Source: Flavimaricola marinus | Lineage (GTDB): Bacteria; Pseudomonadota; Alphaproteobacteria; Rhodobacterales; Rhodobacteraceae | Assembly: GCF_900184895.1 (NCBI RefSeq) | Contig: NZ_FXZK01000001.1 | Coordinates: 186,001-250,000 of the forward strand | DNA length: 64,000 nucleotides | Direction of reading: 5' to 3' | Part shown: positions 8,863 to 18,514 of the stretch, one piece after another | Layout of the letters: each line of letters opens with the position of its first letter | How positions within the stretch are numbered: position 1 is the stretch's first letter | Notes under the pieces: generated by a model | Seen by the model: the letters and a program-made list of their open reading frames with translations, nothing else | What the model was told of the DNA's origin: nothing | The model's database searches: none | Position numbers and translations under genes: made by a program

Positions 8863-8893
8863 TGTGATCACACCCAAAATCGCTGTGATCACA
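8863..8893. promoter_or_regulatory. Paired palindromic operator upstream of sucC
   Basis: Two perfect TGTGATCACA palindromes at 8863-8872 and 8884-8893, start-to-start spacing 21 bp, 97-127 bp before the sucC start and inside the divergent gap with the glycosyltransferase. Identical in unit and spacing to the pair in front of sdhC. Both pairs share the flank CTGTGATCACAAAT on one member. Strong candidate operator for coordinated TCA control; activator or repressor cannot be decided from sequence. Confidence 0.75.
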
Positions 8894-8989
8894 AATGTCG
8901 CTTTTTTCGGGTTTGGGTATTTTATTCCTAAAAAGGTAAGACATAAGCCCGTAAGGTACAGAAAATTCCAAGCCGAACGGGACCGATCC

Positions 8990-10183
8990 ATGAATATCCA
9001 CGAATATCAGGCCAAAGCACTCTTGCGGTCCTACGGGGCTCCGGTCAGCGACGGCCGCGCTGTTCTCAAGGCCGAAGACGCGAAAACCGCCGCCGGCCAG
9101 ATGGACGGGCCACTCTGGGTGGTCAAGGCACAAATCCACGCCGGCGGCCGCGGCAAGGGCCACTTCAAAGAGGCCGATGCGGGCGACAAAGGCGGCGTGC
9201 GCCTGACCAAATCGGTCGAAGAGGCCGCTCAGGAAGCCAAGAAAATGCTCGGCCGCACGCTCGTGACCAAGCAGACCGGCCCGGCGGGCAAGCAGGTCAA
9301 TCGCATCTATATCGAAGATGGCTCCGGCATCGAGACGGAAATGTACCTGGCGATCCTTGTGGACCGTCAAACCAGCCGGATCTCGTTCGTCGCCTCGACC
9401 GAAGGCGGCATGGATATCGAAGAAGTCGCCGAAAAGACGCCCGACCTGATCCACACGTTCGATGTCGATCCTGCCACCGGCTACCAGCCCTTCCATGGCC
9501 GCGGTATCGCCTTTGCGCTTGGCCTCAAGGGGCCACAGGTCAAACAATGCGTCGCACTCATGGGAACGCTCTACAAGCTCTTCACCGACAAGGATATGGA
9601 GATGCTGGAGATCAATCCGCTCATCGTGACCGATGCGGGTGATTTGAAATGCCTCGACGCCAAGATGGGTTTTGACGGCAATGCGATCTATCGGCACGCC
9701 GATATCGCCAGCTTGCGCGACGAAACCGAAGAAGATCCGAAAGAACTCGCCGCTTCGAAGTATGACCTGAACTATATCGCCCTCGATGGCGAAATCGGCT
9801 GCATGGTCAACGGCGCGGGCCTTGCAATGGCGACGATGGATATCATCAAGCTCTACGGCGCGGAGCCGGCCAACTTCCTCGATGTTGGTGGCGGCGCGAC
9901 CAAGGAGAAAGTCACCGAAGCATTCAAGATCATCACCTCGGATCCGCAAGTAAAAGGCATCTTGGTTAACATCTTCGGCGGTATCATGCGCTGCGACGTG
10001 ATCGCCGAAGGCGTCATCGCCGCGGTCAAGGAGGTCGGCTTGAAGGTTCCGCTTGTTGTCCGCCTAGAAGGCACCAACGTCGAGAAAGGCAAGGAAATTA
10101 TCCGCAACTCCGGCCTCGACGTGATCGCTGCCGACGACCTTAAGGACGGGGCTGAAAAGATCGTCAAGGCCGTCAAAGGCTGA
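8990..10183 (+). CDS. sucC: Succinyl-CoA synthetase beta subunit
   Basis: ADP/GDP-forming succinate-CoA ligase beta chain; forms the nucleotide site with SucD. 397 residues starting [20 protein letters not shown], the conserved ATP-grasp opening. '[19 protein letters not shown]' binds nucleotide, '[12 protein letters not shown]' carries metal ligands, and '[14 protein letters not shown]' with '[14 protein letters not shown]' are the C-terminal power-helix region. The open frame extends upstream, but the family start and the Shine-Dalgarno-like CGGGA place initiation here. First gene of sucC-lipoproteins-sucD-sucA-sucB-lpd. Confidence 0.97.
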   Translation: MNIHEYQAKALLRSYGAPVSDGRAVLKAEDAKTAAGQMDGPLWVVKAQIHAGGRGKGHFKEADAGDKGGVRLTKSVEEAAQEAKKMLGRTLVTKQTGPAGKQVNRIYIEDGSGIETEMYLAILVDRQTSRISFVASTEGGMDIEEVAEKTPDLIHTFDVDPATGYQPFHGRGIAFALGLKGPQVKQCVALMGTLYKLFTDKDMEMLEINPLIVTDAGDLKCLDAKMGFDGNAIYRHADIASLRDETEEDPKELAASKYDLNYIALDGEIGCMVNGAGLAMATMDIIKLYGAEPANFLDVGGGATKEKVTEAFKIITSDPQVKGILVNIFGGIMRCDVIAEGVIAAVKEVGLKVPLVVRLEGTNVEKGKEIIRNSGLDVIAADDLKDGAEKIVKAVKG

Positions 10184-10249
10184 TCGGACGACGGGACAAT
10201 CTGGAACATCATGTTTAACCAACTTCGCAATATGACAGCAAATATTCAC

Positions 10250-10299
10250 CCGGCTTTCACGCCGGTCGCTGTTCTGTGTGAGCGGGATTTCGATCCCGC
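10250..10299. other. Two stem-loops between sucC and the first lipoprotein gene
   Basis: CCGGC/GCCGG (10250-10254 and 10261-10265) and a 7-bp stem GCGGGAT/ATCCCGC (10282-10288 and 10293-10299) closed by a TTCG loop. No T run follows. Such hairpins inside an operon often set relative mRNA levels of the flanking genes; this is an inference. Confidence 0.5.
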
Positions 10300-10328
10300 C
10301 CATGCAACGCGGAACAAGGGATATTCGC

Positions 10329-10529
10329 ATGACACTCCGATTGATCAAACCCGTCGCAACTCTGGCTGCCGTCACGCTGATCGCGGCATGCAGTTCCGGC
10401 AGCACCGTCACCTACCAAGCCGCCTCCAACGGCTGTTCGGGCCTTTCGTCGGGCTATGTGAACAGCGTGGAAGGGCTGCCTATGCGCTGCGGCCCACAGG
10501 AACAAAGCCCGTGGGAGCGCCCGCTCTAG
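10329..10529 (+). CDS. Small lipoprotein, first of a pair
   Basis: 66 residues: a lipoprotein signal peptide with lipobox TLIAAC (lipidated Cys at residue 21) and a mature part of about 46 residues containing 'GCSGLS' and ending 'MRCGPQEQSPWERPL'. The two mature cysteines may pair. It shares the order GCSxLS...RCGPQxxSP with the next lipoprotein, so the two look like diverged duplicates. Located between sucC and sucD in the same orientation; a direct metabolic role is unlikely and the function is unknown. Confidence 0.75.
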   Translation: MTLRLIKPVATLAAVTLIAACSSGSTVTYQAASNGCSGLSSGYVNSVEGLPMRCGPQEQSPWERPL

Positions 10530-10594
10530 GCCCTTCCACCAACGCCGCGGGGCTCGAACTCTCGGGCCACGCCCGGCAATCTGAGGAAGTGAAA

Positions 10595-10822
10595 ATGACC
10601 TACCTGAACATTGGTAAGGGCGCGGTTTTGGCCGCGTCCCTTTTTGGTTTGTCCGCATGCGTCAGCTATTCGACCGATACGATGGGCAATGACTCGCTGA
10701 TCGGAGACGACTTTGTCGGCGCGTCCGGCTGCTCCAATCTTTCGGCCGTCGGCAACATCGTAAACCAGACCAACCGCGACGATGTCCGTTGCGGTCCGCA
10801 ATCCGTGTCGCCGATCCTCTGA
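10595..10822 (+). CDS. Small lipoprotein, second of a pair
   Basis: 75 residues with lipobox GLSAC (lipidated Cys at residue 22). The mature region includes 'GCSNLSAVGNIV' and ends 'VRCGPQSVSPIL', mirroring the preceding lipoprotein. The start was placed at MTYLNIGKG because GAGGAAGTG lies just upstream and it gives a proper signal peptide. Periplasm-facing membrane lipoprotein by inference; function unknown. A GC stem (10867-10871 with 10882-10886) lies in the gap before sucD. Confidence 0.75.
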   Translation: MTYLNIGKGAVLAASLFGLSACVSYSTDTMGNDSLIGDDFVGASGCSNLSAVGNIVNQTNRDDVRCGPQSVSPIL

Positions 10823-10938
10823 TCTGGCACCCTCCACCGCCCGCTAGATCGGGCAGAACTCCAAGACCCGCCCCCTTCGGAGCGGGAAAGCAAAGCCACT
10901 CCTCGGGGGTTGGCGTCTCACACTGACAGGAGCCTTCG

Positions 10939-11820
10939 ATGGCCATTCTTATCGACGAAAACACCAAGGTCATCTGCCAGGGTTTCACTGGCAGCCAAGG
11001 GACGTTCCACTCGGAGCAGGCCATCGCCTACGGGACCAAGATGGTCGGCGGTGTCACGCCGGGCAAGGGAGGCTCGGTTCACCTCGATTTGCCGGTGTTC
11101 AACACTGTTGCAGAGGCCGTGCATACGACCGGGGCCAATGCCTCGGTGATCTATGTTCCGCCACCCTTCGCGGCAGATTCGATCCTCGAGGCGATCGATG
11201 CGGAGATCGAGCTTGTCGTCTGCATCACCGAAGGTATCCCCGTGCTCGACATGATGCGCGTCAAACGCGCTCTCGAAGGCACCAAGACCCGCCTTATCGG
11301 TCCCAACTGCCCTGGTGTCATCACCCCGGACGCGTGCAAGATCGGGATCATGCCCGGCCATATTCACAAGCGCGGGAGCGTGGGTGTCGTGTCCCGTTCG
11401 GGCACACTAACCTATGAAGCCGTGAAACAGACCTCTGACAGCGGCCTCGGCCAGTCCACCGCAGTGGGCATCGGCGGTGACCCCATCAAGGGCACCGAGC
11501 ATATCGACGTGCTTGAAATGTTCCTCGCTGACCCGGAAACGCAATCGATCATCATGATCGGCGAAATCGGCGGGCAGGCCGAGGAAGATGCCGCGCAATT
11601 CCTCGCTGATGAAAAGAAAGCCGGTCGGTGGAAGCCGACGGCGGGCTTCATCGCCGGTCGCACGGCTCCTCCCGGCCGCCGCATGGGGCACGCAGGCGCG
11701 ATCGTCGCCGGCGGAAAAGGTGACGCAGAAAGCAAGATCGAAGCGATGAAATCCGCTGGTATCGTCGTGGCCGACAGCCCAGCAACCTTGGGTGAAGCCG
11801 TGCTCAAGGCAATCGGATAA
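10939..11820 (+). CDS. sucD: Succinyl-CoA synthetase alpha subunit
   Basis: Alpha chain of succinate-CoA ligase, which carries the CoA site and the phosphohistidine. 293 residues beginning [24 protein letters not shown], with the CoA-binding 'GGVTPGKGG', the '[12 protein letters not shown]' loop, and His251 in '[13 protein letters not shown]' as the phosphorylated residue. AGGAG precedes the start. Family length and motifs are complete. Confidence 0.97.
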   Translation: MAILIDENTKVICQGFTGSQGTFHSEQAIAYGTKMVGGVTPGKGGSVHLDLPVFNTVAEAVHTTGANASVIYVPPPFAADSILEAIDAEIELVVCITEGIPVLDMMRVKRALEGTKTRLIGPNCPGVITPDACKIGIMPGHIHKRGSVGVVSRSGTLTYEAVKQTSDSGLGQSTAVGIGGDPIKGTEHIDVLEMFLADPETQSIIMIGEIGGQAEEDAAQFLADEKKAGRWKPTAGFIAGRTAPPGRRMGHAGAIVAGGKGDAESKIEAMKSAGIVVADSPATLGEAVLKAIG

Positions 11821-12139
11821 TTGGATGGGCGGGTATGCCCGCCCATCTGCTCGGACATTCGGGAAAGAAGACAGGACAGATCATCATGAGAAGGCTCCCC
11901 ATGTCAGGGCAGAGGCCAGATCGCGCGGTGCACTCCGAACATCGCTCGCTCATGGAGCATCGCGTCTTCGTCGGGTGCAAAGCCGGCCCCAAGGCCGGCC
12001 AGATGTCTCAAATCGCTCGGTCCGACCCGGATGCTCCTCGCTTCTCCCTCACCTCGAATTGGCGTGATGCCGTCCCGCTAGTTCGCTCTTTCGATCCCTG
12101 CGCCCACCGTCTCGACCCCACCCCAAACGAGGTCCCCAC
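11821..12139. other. sucD-sucA gap with two hairpins
   Basis: 319 bases inside the operon. A 10-bp stem GATGGGCGGG/CCCGCCCATC (11824-11833 and 11838-11847) follows sucD, and a 7-bp stem GCCGGCC/GGCCGGC (11982-11988 and 11993-11999) lies mid-gap; neither has a T run. An open frame (ATG at 11886, or from 11835) ends with a 4-bp ATGA overlap with sucA, but its Arg/Pro/Ser-rich composition is typical of chance frames in this base composition, so it is not called. Confidence 0.55.
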
Positions 12140-15097
12140 ATGACCGAACAGTCATCCAACGACGTCTTCCACGCCTCCTCTTTCCTGCAGGGGCACAACG
12201 CCGATTACATTGAACAACTCTATGCGCGGTACGAGAACAACCCCGGCGCCGTGGACGAAAGCTGGCGCACCTTCTTTGCTTCGCTGGGTGATGCGAATGG
12301 CGATGCCGGCGCCGAAGCCGCCGGCCCGTCTTGGGGGCGCGCGGACTGGCCGCCGATGCCATCGGATGAGCTGACGGCAGCCCTCGACGGGCAATGGCCG
12401 GTCGAAGCGAAAGCCGCCGGGGACAAAATCGCGGCGAAGGCGGCCGAGAAGGGTGTCAGCCTCAATGAGGCGCAGGTCCGTGCCGCGGTGCTGGACAGTC
12501 TTCGTGCATTGATGATCATTCGGGCCTACCGGATCCGGGGCCATCTCGTCGCCGATCTCGATCCCCTCGGGATGCGCGACAACGAGCTTCATCCTGAGCT
12601 CGACCCTGAGTCTTACGGGTTCTCCAAATCCGACATGGATCGTCCGATCTTCATCGACAACGTGCTCGGCCTCGAAGTCGCGACGATGAATGAGATCATC
12701 GCGCTGGTCAAACGCACTTATTGCGGCACGTTCGCGCTGCAATACATGCACATCTCCAACCCTGAGGAAGCCGGCTGGCTCAAAGAGCGGATCGAAGGCT
12801 TCGGCAAGGAAATCAGCTTTACCCAAAACGGCCGCAAGGCGATCCTGAACAAGCTCGTCGAGGCAGAGGGCTTCGAGAAATTCCTGCATGTCAAATACAT
12901 GGGCACGAAGCGGTTCGGCCTCGACGGCGGCGAAAGCCTGATCCCTGCGATGGAGCAGATCATCAAGCGGGGCGGTGCGCTCGGTGTCGAGGATATCGTC
13001 ATCGGGATGCCGCACCGTGGGCGCCTGTCGGTTTTGGCCAACGTCATGGCCAAGCCATACCGGGCGATTTTCAATGAGTTTCAGGGCGGCAGCTTCAAGC
13101 CGGAGGACGTCGACGGCTCCGGCGATGTGAAATACCATCTCGGCGCGTCTTCCGACCGGACATTCGACGACAACACCGTGCATTTGTCCCTGACCGCAAA
13201 CCCGAGCCACTTGGAAGCGGTCAATCCGGTCGTACTGGGCAAGGTGCGTGCAAAGCAATTCCAGAAGGGCGACAAGGACCGCACGAAAGTCATGGCGATC
13301 CTGCTCCACGGCGACGCGGCCTTTGCGGGACAGGGCGTTGTGGCGGAATGCTTCGGACTGTCCGGGCTGACCGGGCACAAGACCGGCGGCACGATCCACA
13401 TCGTCGTGAACAACCAGATCGGCTTCACGACGGCGCCGAGCTTTTCGCGCAGCAGCCCTTATCCGACCGACATTGCTTTGATGGTCGAAGCACCGATCTT
13501 CCACGTCAACGGCGACGACCCCGAAGCGGTCGTGCACGCCGCCAAAGTGGCGACGGAGTTCCGTCAGAAGTTCCACAAGGACGTCGTTATCGACATCTTC
13601 TGCTACCGCCGCTTCGGTCACAACGAGGGGGATGAACCGATGTTCACGAACCCCGCGATGTACAAGAAGATCAAGAAGCAGAAGACAACGCTGACCCTCT
13701 ACACGGACCGCCTGGTTCGCGATGGTCTCATCCCCGAGGGTGAGATCGAAGACATGAAGGCCAGCTTCCAGTCGCACCTCAACGAAGAGTTCGAGGCAGG
13801 CAAGAATTACAAACCGAACAAGGCCGACTGGCTTGATGGCCGGTGGAGCCATCTCGACCGTCTCGAACGCGGCAAATATCAGCGCGGCAAGACCGCGATC
13901 AAACCCGAAACACTCAAGGAAGTCGGCGCTGCGCTGACCAAAGTGCCGGATGGGTTTGCAGTTCACAAGACCGTGGGCCGGCTCCTCGAAGCAAAGGGCC
14001 AGATGTTCGAGACCGGCATCGGTTTTGATTGGGCGACAGCAGAAGCACTGGCCTTTGGCTCACTGACGACCGAGGGTTATCCGGTTCGGCTTTCCGGGCA
14101 GGACAGCACGCGGGGCACATTCAGCCAACGGCACTCCGCATTCATCAACCAAGACACCGAAGAGCGCTACTACCCGCTCAACAACATCCGTGAGGGTCAA
14201 GCGCATTACGAGGTCATCGACTCGATGCTCTCGGAATATGCGGTGCTTGGCTTCGAATACGGCTATTCGTTGGCCGAACCGAATGCGCTCGTGCTTTGGG
14301 AGGCGCAGTTTGGCGATTTCGCCAACGGTGCGCAGATCATGTTCGACCAATTCATCTCCTCGGGTGAAAGCAAGTGGCTGCGGATGTCCGGCCTCGTTTG
14401 CCTCCTGCCACATGGCTATGAAGGCCAGGGTCCGGAACACTCCTCGGCTCGTCTGGAACGTTTCCTGACCATGTGCGGTGGGGACAACTGGATCGTTGCC
14501 AATTGTTCGACCCCGGCAAACTATTTCCACATCCTGCGCCGGCAGGTTCATCGGACATTCCGCAAGCCTTTGATCCTGATGACACCGAAATCGCTCTTGC
14601 GGCACAAGATGGCCGTCTCGGATGTCGCGGATTTCACGACCGGATCCAGTTTCCATCGCGTCCTGTGGGACGACGCACAGAAGGGCCACTCCGATCTGAC
14701 CCTGCAAGCCGACGACAAGATCCGCCGGGTCGTCATGTGTTCCGGCAAGGTCTACTACGACTTGCTCGAAGCGCGCGATGAGGCCGGACTGGACGACGTC
14801 TACCTGATGCGGATCGAGCAATTCTATCCGTTCCCCGCCCTGAGCCTCGTCAAGGAACTGGAGCGCTTCAAGGGAGCCGAAATGGTCTGGTGTCAGGAAG
14901 AACCCAAGAACCAAGGCGCTTGGTCCTTCATTGAACCCAATATCGAGTGGGTCTTGTCTCGCATCAAAGCCAAACATCAGCGGCCCGTCTATGTTGGCCG
15001 CGCCGCCGCCGCCTCGCCTGCCACGGGTCTTGCCTCGCAGCACAAGGCTCAACAAACAGCGCTGATCAACGACGCGCTCGCCCTCGAAGGAAACTAA
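12140..15097 (+). CDS. sucA: 2-oxoglutarate dehydrogenase E1 component
   Basis: Thiamine-diphosphate decarboxylase of the 2-oxoglutarate dehydrogenase complex. 985 residues. The N-terminal '[22 protein letters not shown]' is the E2-binding helix; 'IGMPHRGRL' near residue 288 and '[15 protein letters not shown]' near 389 shape the cofactor pocket, and '[11 protein letters not shown]' is also present. The C-terminal half has '[15 protein letters not shown]' and '[17 protein letters not shown]'. GAGG eight bases upstream supports the ATG. Followed after one base by sucB. Confidence 0.97.
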   Translation: MTEQSSNDVFHASSFLQGHNADYIEQLYARYENNPGAVDESWRTFFASLGDANGDAGAEAAGPSWGRADWPPMPSDELTAALDGQWPVEAKAAGDKIAAKAAEKGVSLNEAQVRAAVLDSLRALMIIRAYRIRGHLVADLDPLGMRDNELHPELDPESYGFSKSDMDRPIFIDNVLGLEVATMNEIIALVKRTYCGTFALQYMHISNPEEAGWLKERIEGFGKEISFTQNGRKAILNKLVEAEGFEKFLHVKYMGTKRFGLDGGESLIPAMEQIIKRGGALGVEDIVIGMPHRGRLSVLANVMAKPYRAIFNEFQGGSFKPEDVDGSGDVKYHLGASSDRTFDDNTVHLSLTANPSHLEAVNPVVLGKVRAKQFQKGDKDRTKVMAILLHGDAAFAGQGVVAECFGLSGLTGHKTGGTIHIVVNNQIGFTTAPSFSRSSPYPTDIALMVEAPIFHVNGDDPEAVVHAAKVATEFRQKFHKDVVIDIFCYRRFGHNEGDEPMFTNPAMYKKIKKQKTTLTLYTDRLVRDGLIPEGEIEDMKASFQSHLNEEFEAGKNYKPNKADWLDGRWSHLDRLERGKYQRGKTAIKPETLKEVGAALTKVPDGFAVHKTVGRLLEAKGQMFETGIGFDWATAEALAFGSLTTEGYPVRLSGQDSTRGTFSQRHSAFINQDTEERYYPLNNIREGQAHYEVIDSMLSEYAVLGFEYGYSLAEPNALVLWEAQFGDFANGAQIMFDQFISSGESKWLRMSGLVCLLPHGYEGQGPEHSSARLERFLTMCGGDNWIVANCSTPANYFHILRRQVHRTFRKPLILMTPKSLLRHKMAVSDVADFTTGSSFHRVLWDDAQKGHSDLTLQADDKIRRVVMCSGKVYYDLLEARDEAGLDDVYLMRIEQFYPFPALSLVKELERFKGAEMVWCQEEPKNQGAWSFIEPNIEWVLSRIKAKHQRPVYVGRAAAASPATGLASQHKAQQTALINDALALEGN

Positions 15098-15098
15098 G

Positions 15099-16316
15099 AT
15101 GACAACCGAAGTCCGCGTGCCCACCCTGGGCGAAAGCGTCACCGAAGCCACTGTTGCCACATGGTTCAAGAAACCGGGCGAAGCGGTCGCGATGGACGAG
15201 ATGCTGTGTGAATTGGAAACCGACAAGGTCACGGTCGAAGTCCCCTCTCCGGTGGCCGGTACTCTCTCCGAGATCGTAGCCGCCGAAGGCGACACCGTCG
15301 GCGTCAACGCACTACTGGCCCAGATCGCCGAGGGCGACAGCGCCGCTGCGGCCCCCGCCAAGTCCGAAGCGCCGGCCAAAGCCGAAACCAAGGAAGACGC
15401 CGCGCCCGCCCCTGCTGCCAAGGGCGACAAGGACGTCGAAGATGCTCCTTCGGCGAAAAAGCTGATGGCCGAAAAGGGACTGTCGTCCGATGATGTCTCC
15501 GGCACCGGTAAAGACGGTCGGGTAATGAAAGAGGACGTGCTGAACGCCCTCTCCGCGCCCAAAGCCGCCGCCGCCCCGGCCGCCGCGCCGCGGGCTCCGG
15601 TCACGGCAGACGATGCCGACCGCGAAGAGCGGGTCAAGATGACCCGCCTGCGCCAGACCATCGCCCGCCGCTTGAAGGAAGCTCAGAACACCGCCGCGAT
15701 GCTGACCACCTACAACGAGGTGGACATGACGGCGGTCATGGACCTGCGGAACGAATACAAGACCCTGTTCGAGAAGAAGCACGGCGTGAAACTGGGTTTC
15801 ATGTCGTTCTTCACCAAGGCCTGCGTCCACGCTCTCAAGGAAGTCCCGGACGTGAATGCCGAGATCGATGGGGATCACGTGGTCTACAAGAACTACGTTC
15901 ATATGGGCGTCGCTGTCGGCACTCCGACCGGCCTCGTTGTGCCGGTGCTGCGCAACGCCGATCAGATGAGCTTTGCCGATATCGAGAAAGGCATCAGCGA
16001 ACTCGGTCTCAAGGCGCGGGATGGCAAGCTGTCGATGGCAGACATGCAGGGCGGCAGCTTCACGATCTCCAATGGCGGCGTCTACGGCTCGCTGATGTCC
16101 TCGCCGATCCTCAACCCGCCACAGTCCGGCATCCTAGGCATGCACAAGATCCAAGAGCGCCCCATGGCGATCAACGGGCAGGTTGTGATCCGGCCGATGA
16201 TGTATCTGGCGCTCAGCTACGACCACAGGATCGTCGACGGCAAAGGCGCCGTCACCTTCCTCGTCCGGGTCAAGGAAGCACTCGAAGACCCGCGTCGGTT
16301 GTTGATGGATTTGTGA
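15099..16316 (+). CDS. sucB: Dihydrolipoamide succinyltransferase (E2 of 2-oxoglutarate dehydrogenase)
   Basis: Core acyltransferase of the complex. 405 residues in the classical order: lipoyl domain (residues 2-77, lipoylated Lys43 in [11 protein letters not shown]), an Ala/Pro/Lys-rich linker, the peripheral subunit-binding domain (about 112-148, '[20 protein letters not shown]'), a second Ala/Pro linker, and the catalytic domain ending in '[12 protein letters not shown]' with His376 and Asp380. Starts one base after the sucA stop. Confidence 0.97.
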   Translation: MTTEVRVPTLGESVTEATVATWFKKPGEAVAMDEMLCELETDKVTVEVPSPVAGTLSEIVAAEGDTVGVNALLAQIAEGDSAAAAPAKSEAPAKAETKEDAAPAPAAKGDKDVEDAPSAKKLMAEKGLSSDDVSGTGKDGRVMKEDVLNALSAPKAAAAPAAAPRAPVTADDADREERVKMTRLRQTIARRLKEAQNTAAMLTTYNEVDMTAVMDLRNEYKTLFEKKHGVKLGFMSFFTKACVHALKEVPDVNAEIDGDHVVYKNYVHMGVAVGTPTGLVVPVLRNADQMSFADIEKGISELGLKARDGKLSMADMQGGSFTISNGGVYGSLMSSPILNPPQSGILGMHKIQERPMAINGQVVIRPMMYLALSYDHRIVDGKGAVTFLVRVKEALEDPRRLLMDL

Positions 16317-16367
16317 AGCTGACGGTCAACCCCGAAATATGCCGCCCAGAAGTCGAACGGACTGACA

Positions 16368-16598
16368 ATGGCCTATCTTGACCCCACGACGCTCACGTGT
16401 CCCTCCTGCGGATTGTCCGGTGAGGTCGTGATCGTTGTGGGCGTCGGTCCGGGAAGCCGAAAGGGTGACATACCCTACAAAAAGGCCCAGAAAGCCGGCC
16501 CTTTCGATAAATCCGCGGACGGAACACTGGGGTGCCCTACCGATGGGACAGAGGTTTGGCGAAACAGGCCTGCGCAGAAAGCGGAGCAGACTACGTGA
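16368..16598 (+). CDS. Small Cys-containing hypothetical protein
   Basis: 76 residues with a CPSC motif (residues 11-14) and a single later Cys in 'LGCPTDGTEVW', reminiscent of a half zinc ribbon, plus a Lys-rich middle. Not recognised. It lies 51 bp after sucB on the same strand, and its TGA overlaps the GTG start of the MAPEG gene by 4 bp, which supports both being translated. Cytosolic by appearance. Confidence 0.65.
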   Translation: MAYLDPTTLTCPSCGLSGEVVIVVGVGPGSRKGDIPYKKAQKAGPFDKSADGTLGCPTDGTEVWRNRPAQKAEQTT

Positions 16599-16984
16599 GT
16601 CCAGAACTTACCATATTGGGCTACGCCGCATTGCTGCAGTGCCTGCAATTCATCCTCTACTCAGTCGCGGCTAATCTTCAGGTCGGTACTCGGACAGCGC
16701 TTGGGCCGAGAGATCAGCCCGTCCAGTTGACCGGCAAAGCCGGACGCCTGCAAAGGGCCCTCAACAACCACTTCGAAGGGTTGATCCTGTTCAGCATCGC
16801 TGTTTTGCTCGTCTACCTCGGCGACAAGGGGTCAGGACTGACAACCAACCTGTGCTGGATCTATCTAGGGTCGCGACTGCTCTATGTCCCGGCATACTAC
16901 TTTGGGCTGTCTCCATGGCGAACAATCATCTGGGCAGCAGGTTGGCTGGCGACCGTCGCGCTCTTGCTTTTAACCCTGCTCTGA
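16595..16984 (+). CDS. MAPEG family membrane protein
   Basis: 129 residues with four hydrophobic helices and the family signature '[24 protein letters not shown]' (N-x-x-E-x-x-x pattern), then '[21 protein letters not shown]'. MAPEG proteins are glutathione- or eicosanoid-related membrane enzymes in eukaryotes; the bacterial ones are mostly uncharacterised. The GTG start was chosen because it overlaps the preceding stop (GTGA) and GGAG lies upstream. Between sucB and lpd in the TCA operon. Confidence 0.82.
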   Translation: MSPELTILGYAALLQCLQFILYSVAANLQVGTRTALGPRDQPVQLTGKAGRLQRALNNHFEGLILFSIAVLLVYLGDKGSGLTTNLCWIYLGSRLLYVPAYYFGLSPWRTIIWAAGWLATVALLLLTLL

Positions 16985-17075
16985 GACTTCACTGGGTCAG
17001 AAATATCCTCGGGGGAAGCGCCGCAGGCGCTGGCGGCAGACAGCCCCCGCCCCCGCAACCACAAGGAACGAACCT

Positions 17076-18464
17076 ATGGCAAGCTACGACCTCATTGTTA
17101 TCGGCGCCGGTCCCGGCGGCTATGTCTGCGCAATCCGGGCCGCTCAACTCGGGCTCAAGGTTGCCTGTGTCGAGGGGCGCGATACCTTGGGCGGCACCTG
17201 CCTGAACGTCGGCTGCATCCCGTCCAAGGCTCTTCTGCACGCCAGCCACCAGCTTCACGAGGCAGAACACAACTTCGCCAAGATGGGCCTCAAAGGCAAA
17301 TCGCCCAGCGTCGACTGGACACAGATGCTCGCCTACAAGGACGAGACAATCGAAGCCAACACCAAAGGCATCGAGTTCCTGTTCAAGAAAAACAAGGTCG
17401 ATTGGATCAAGGGCTGGGCATCGATCCCCGCCGCCGGTCAGGTCAAGGTGGGAGACGAGGTGCACGAGGCCAAGAATATCGTTGTTGCCAGCGGATCAGA
17501 GCCCTCCAGCCTTCCCGGTGTCGAAGTCGACGAAAAGACGATCGTCAGTTCCACCGGCGCTCTTACCTTGGGCAAGATCCCCAAGAAATTGGTTGTGATC
17601 GGGGCCGGTGTCATCGGGCTCGAGCTCGGCTCGGTCTATAAACGGCTCGGGGCCGACGTCACGGTCGTTGAATTCCTCGACGTGATCACACCGGGCATGG
17701 ACGGTGAGATTCAGAAATCGTTCAAGCGACTGCTCGAAAAACAGGGCCTGAAATTCATTATGGGGGCCGCCGTTCAGGGGGCCACGACCAAAGGCGGCAA
17801 GGCCACCGTTACATACAAGCTTCGCAAGGATGACAGCGAAGCCACGCTCGAGGCCGACACCGTATTGCTCGCCACCGGTCGCCGTCCCTTCACCGAGGGC
17901 CTAGGATTGGCCGATGTCGGGGTCGAGATGACCGAACGCGGGCAGATCAAGACCGATGGGCATTATGCGACGTCGACCAAGGGTATCTATGCCATTGGCG
18001 ATGCGATCACAGGTCCAATGCTTGCGCACAAGGCCGAAGACGAGGGCATGGCTGTGGCTGAGATCATTGCCGGACAGGCGGGCCACGTGAACTACGGCGT
18101 CATTCCCGGCGTGATCTATACGCACCCGGAGGTCGCCAATGTCGGTCAGACCGAAGAGGAGCTGAAAGAAGAAGGTCGTGCCTACAAGGTTGGCAAGTTC
18201 AGCTTCATGGGCAACGGTCGGGCAAAGGCGAATTTTGCCGCCGACGGGTTCGTCAAGATCCTCGCCGACAAGACGACGGACCGGATTCTCGGAGCGCATA
18301 TCATCGGTCCTATGGCTGGTGATCTGATCCATGAGATCTGCGTCGCTATGGAATTCGGCGCCGCCGCCGAGGATCTTGCACGGACCTGCCACGCGCACCC
18401 GACCTATTCGGAAGCCGTAAGAGAAGCCGCACTGGCATGCGGCGATGGCGCCATTCACGCCTGA
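17076..18464 (+). CDS. lpd: Dihydrolipoyl dehydrogenase (E3)
   Basis: FAD-dependent E3 that reoxidises dihydrolipoamide for the 2-oxoglutarate dehydrogenase complex. 462 residues. FAD motif GAGPGG (10-15), redox-active disulfide Cys42/Cys47 in [18 protein letters not shown] motif '[20 protein letters not shown]', the second FAD motif '[22 protein letters not shown]', and the interface base His441 with Glu446 in '[13 protein letters not shown]'. Last gene of the suc operon. Confidence 0.97.
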   Translation: MASYDLIVIGAGPGGYVCAIRAAQLGLKVACVEGRDTLGGTCLNVGCIPSKALLHASHQLHEAEHNFAKMGLKGKSPSVDWTQMLAYKDETIEANTKGIEFLFKKNKVDWIKGWASIPAAGQVKVGDEVHEAKNIVVASGSEPSSLPGVEVDEKTIVSSTGALTLGKIPKKLVVIGAGVIGLELGSVYKRLGADVTVVEFLDVITPGMDGEIQKSFKRLLEKQGLKFIMGAAVQGATTKGGKATVTYKLRKDDSEATLEADTVLLATGRRPFTEGLGLADVGVEMTERGQIKTDGHYATSTKGIYAIGDAITGPMLAHKAEDEGMAVAEIIAGQAGHVNYGVIPGVIYTHPEVANVGQTEEELKEEGRAYKVGKFSFMGNGRAKANFAADGFVKILADKTTDRILGAHIIGPMAGDLIHEICVAMEFGAAAEDLARTCHAHPTYSEAVREAALACGDGAIHA

Positions 18465-18478
18465 GGTATCGAATTGAC

Positions 18479-18500
18479 AGGGCGGATCACGATCCGCCCT
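18479..18500. terminator. Hairpin between convergent lpd and DUF2461 genes
   Basis: Nine-bp stem AGGGCGGAT/ATCCGCCCT (18479-18487 and 18492-18500) with a four-base loop, 15 bp after the lpd stop and 15 bp from the end of the convergent gene. No T run, but the position between two gene ends suggests a bidirectional terminator. Confidence 0.6.
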
Positions 18501-18514
18501 ATCCTCCGCCCGGA

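Noticed and set aside
8863-8893. CRP or FNR site for the TGTGATCACA palindromes
   Set aside because: CRP (TGTGA-N6-TCACA) and FNR (TTGAT-N4-ATCAA) need internal spacers that are missing here; the 10-bp unit is a different, contiguous palindrome.
11835-12143. Small gene overlapping the sucA start
   Set aside because: ATGA overlap is suggestive, but the Arg/Pro/Ser-rich product has no domain, and the frame runs through two hairpins; kept only as a possibility in the gap entry.
12152-13966. Long open frame of about 600 codons antisense to sucA
   Set aside because: Mirror frame of a highly expressed GC-rich gene; composition and lack of motifs or ribosome site mark it as a shadow. The same applies to long antisense frames at 14060-15661, 19795-21435, 8816-9949, 38453-39922 and 44923-45921.
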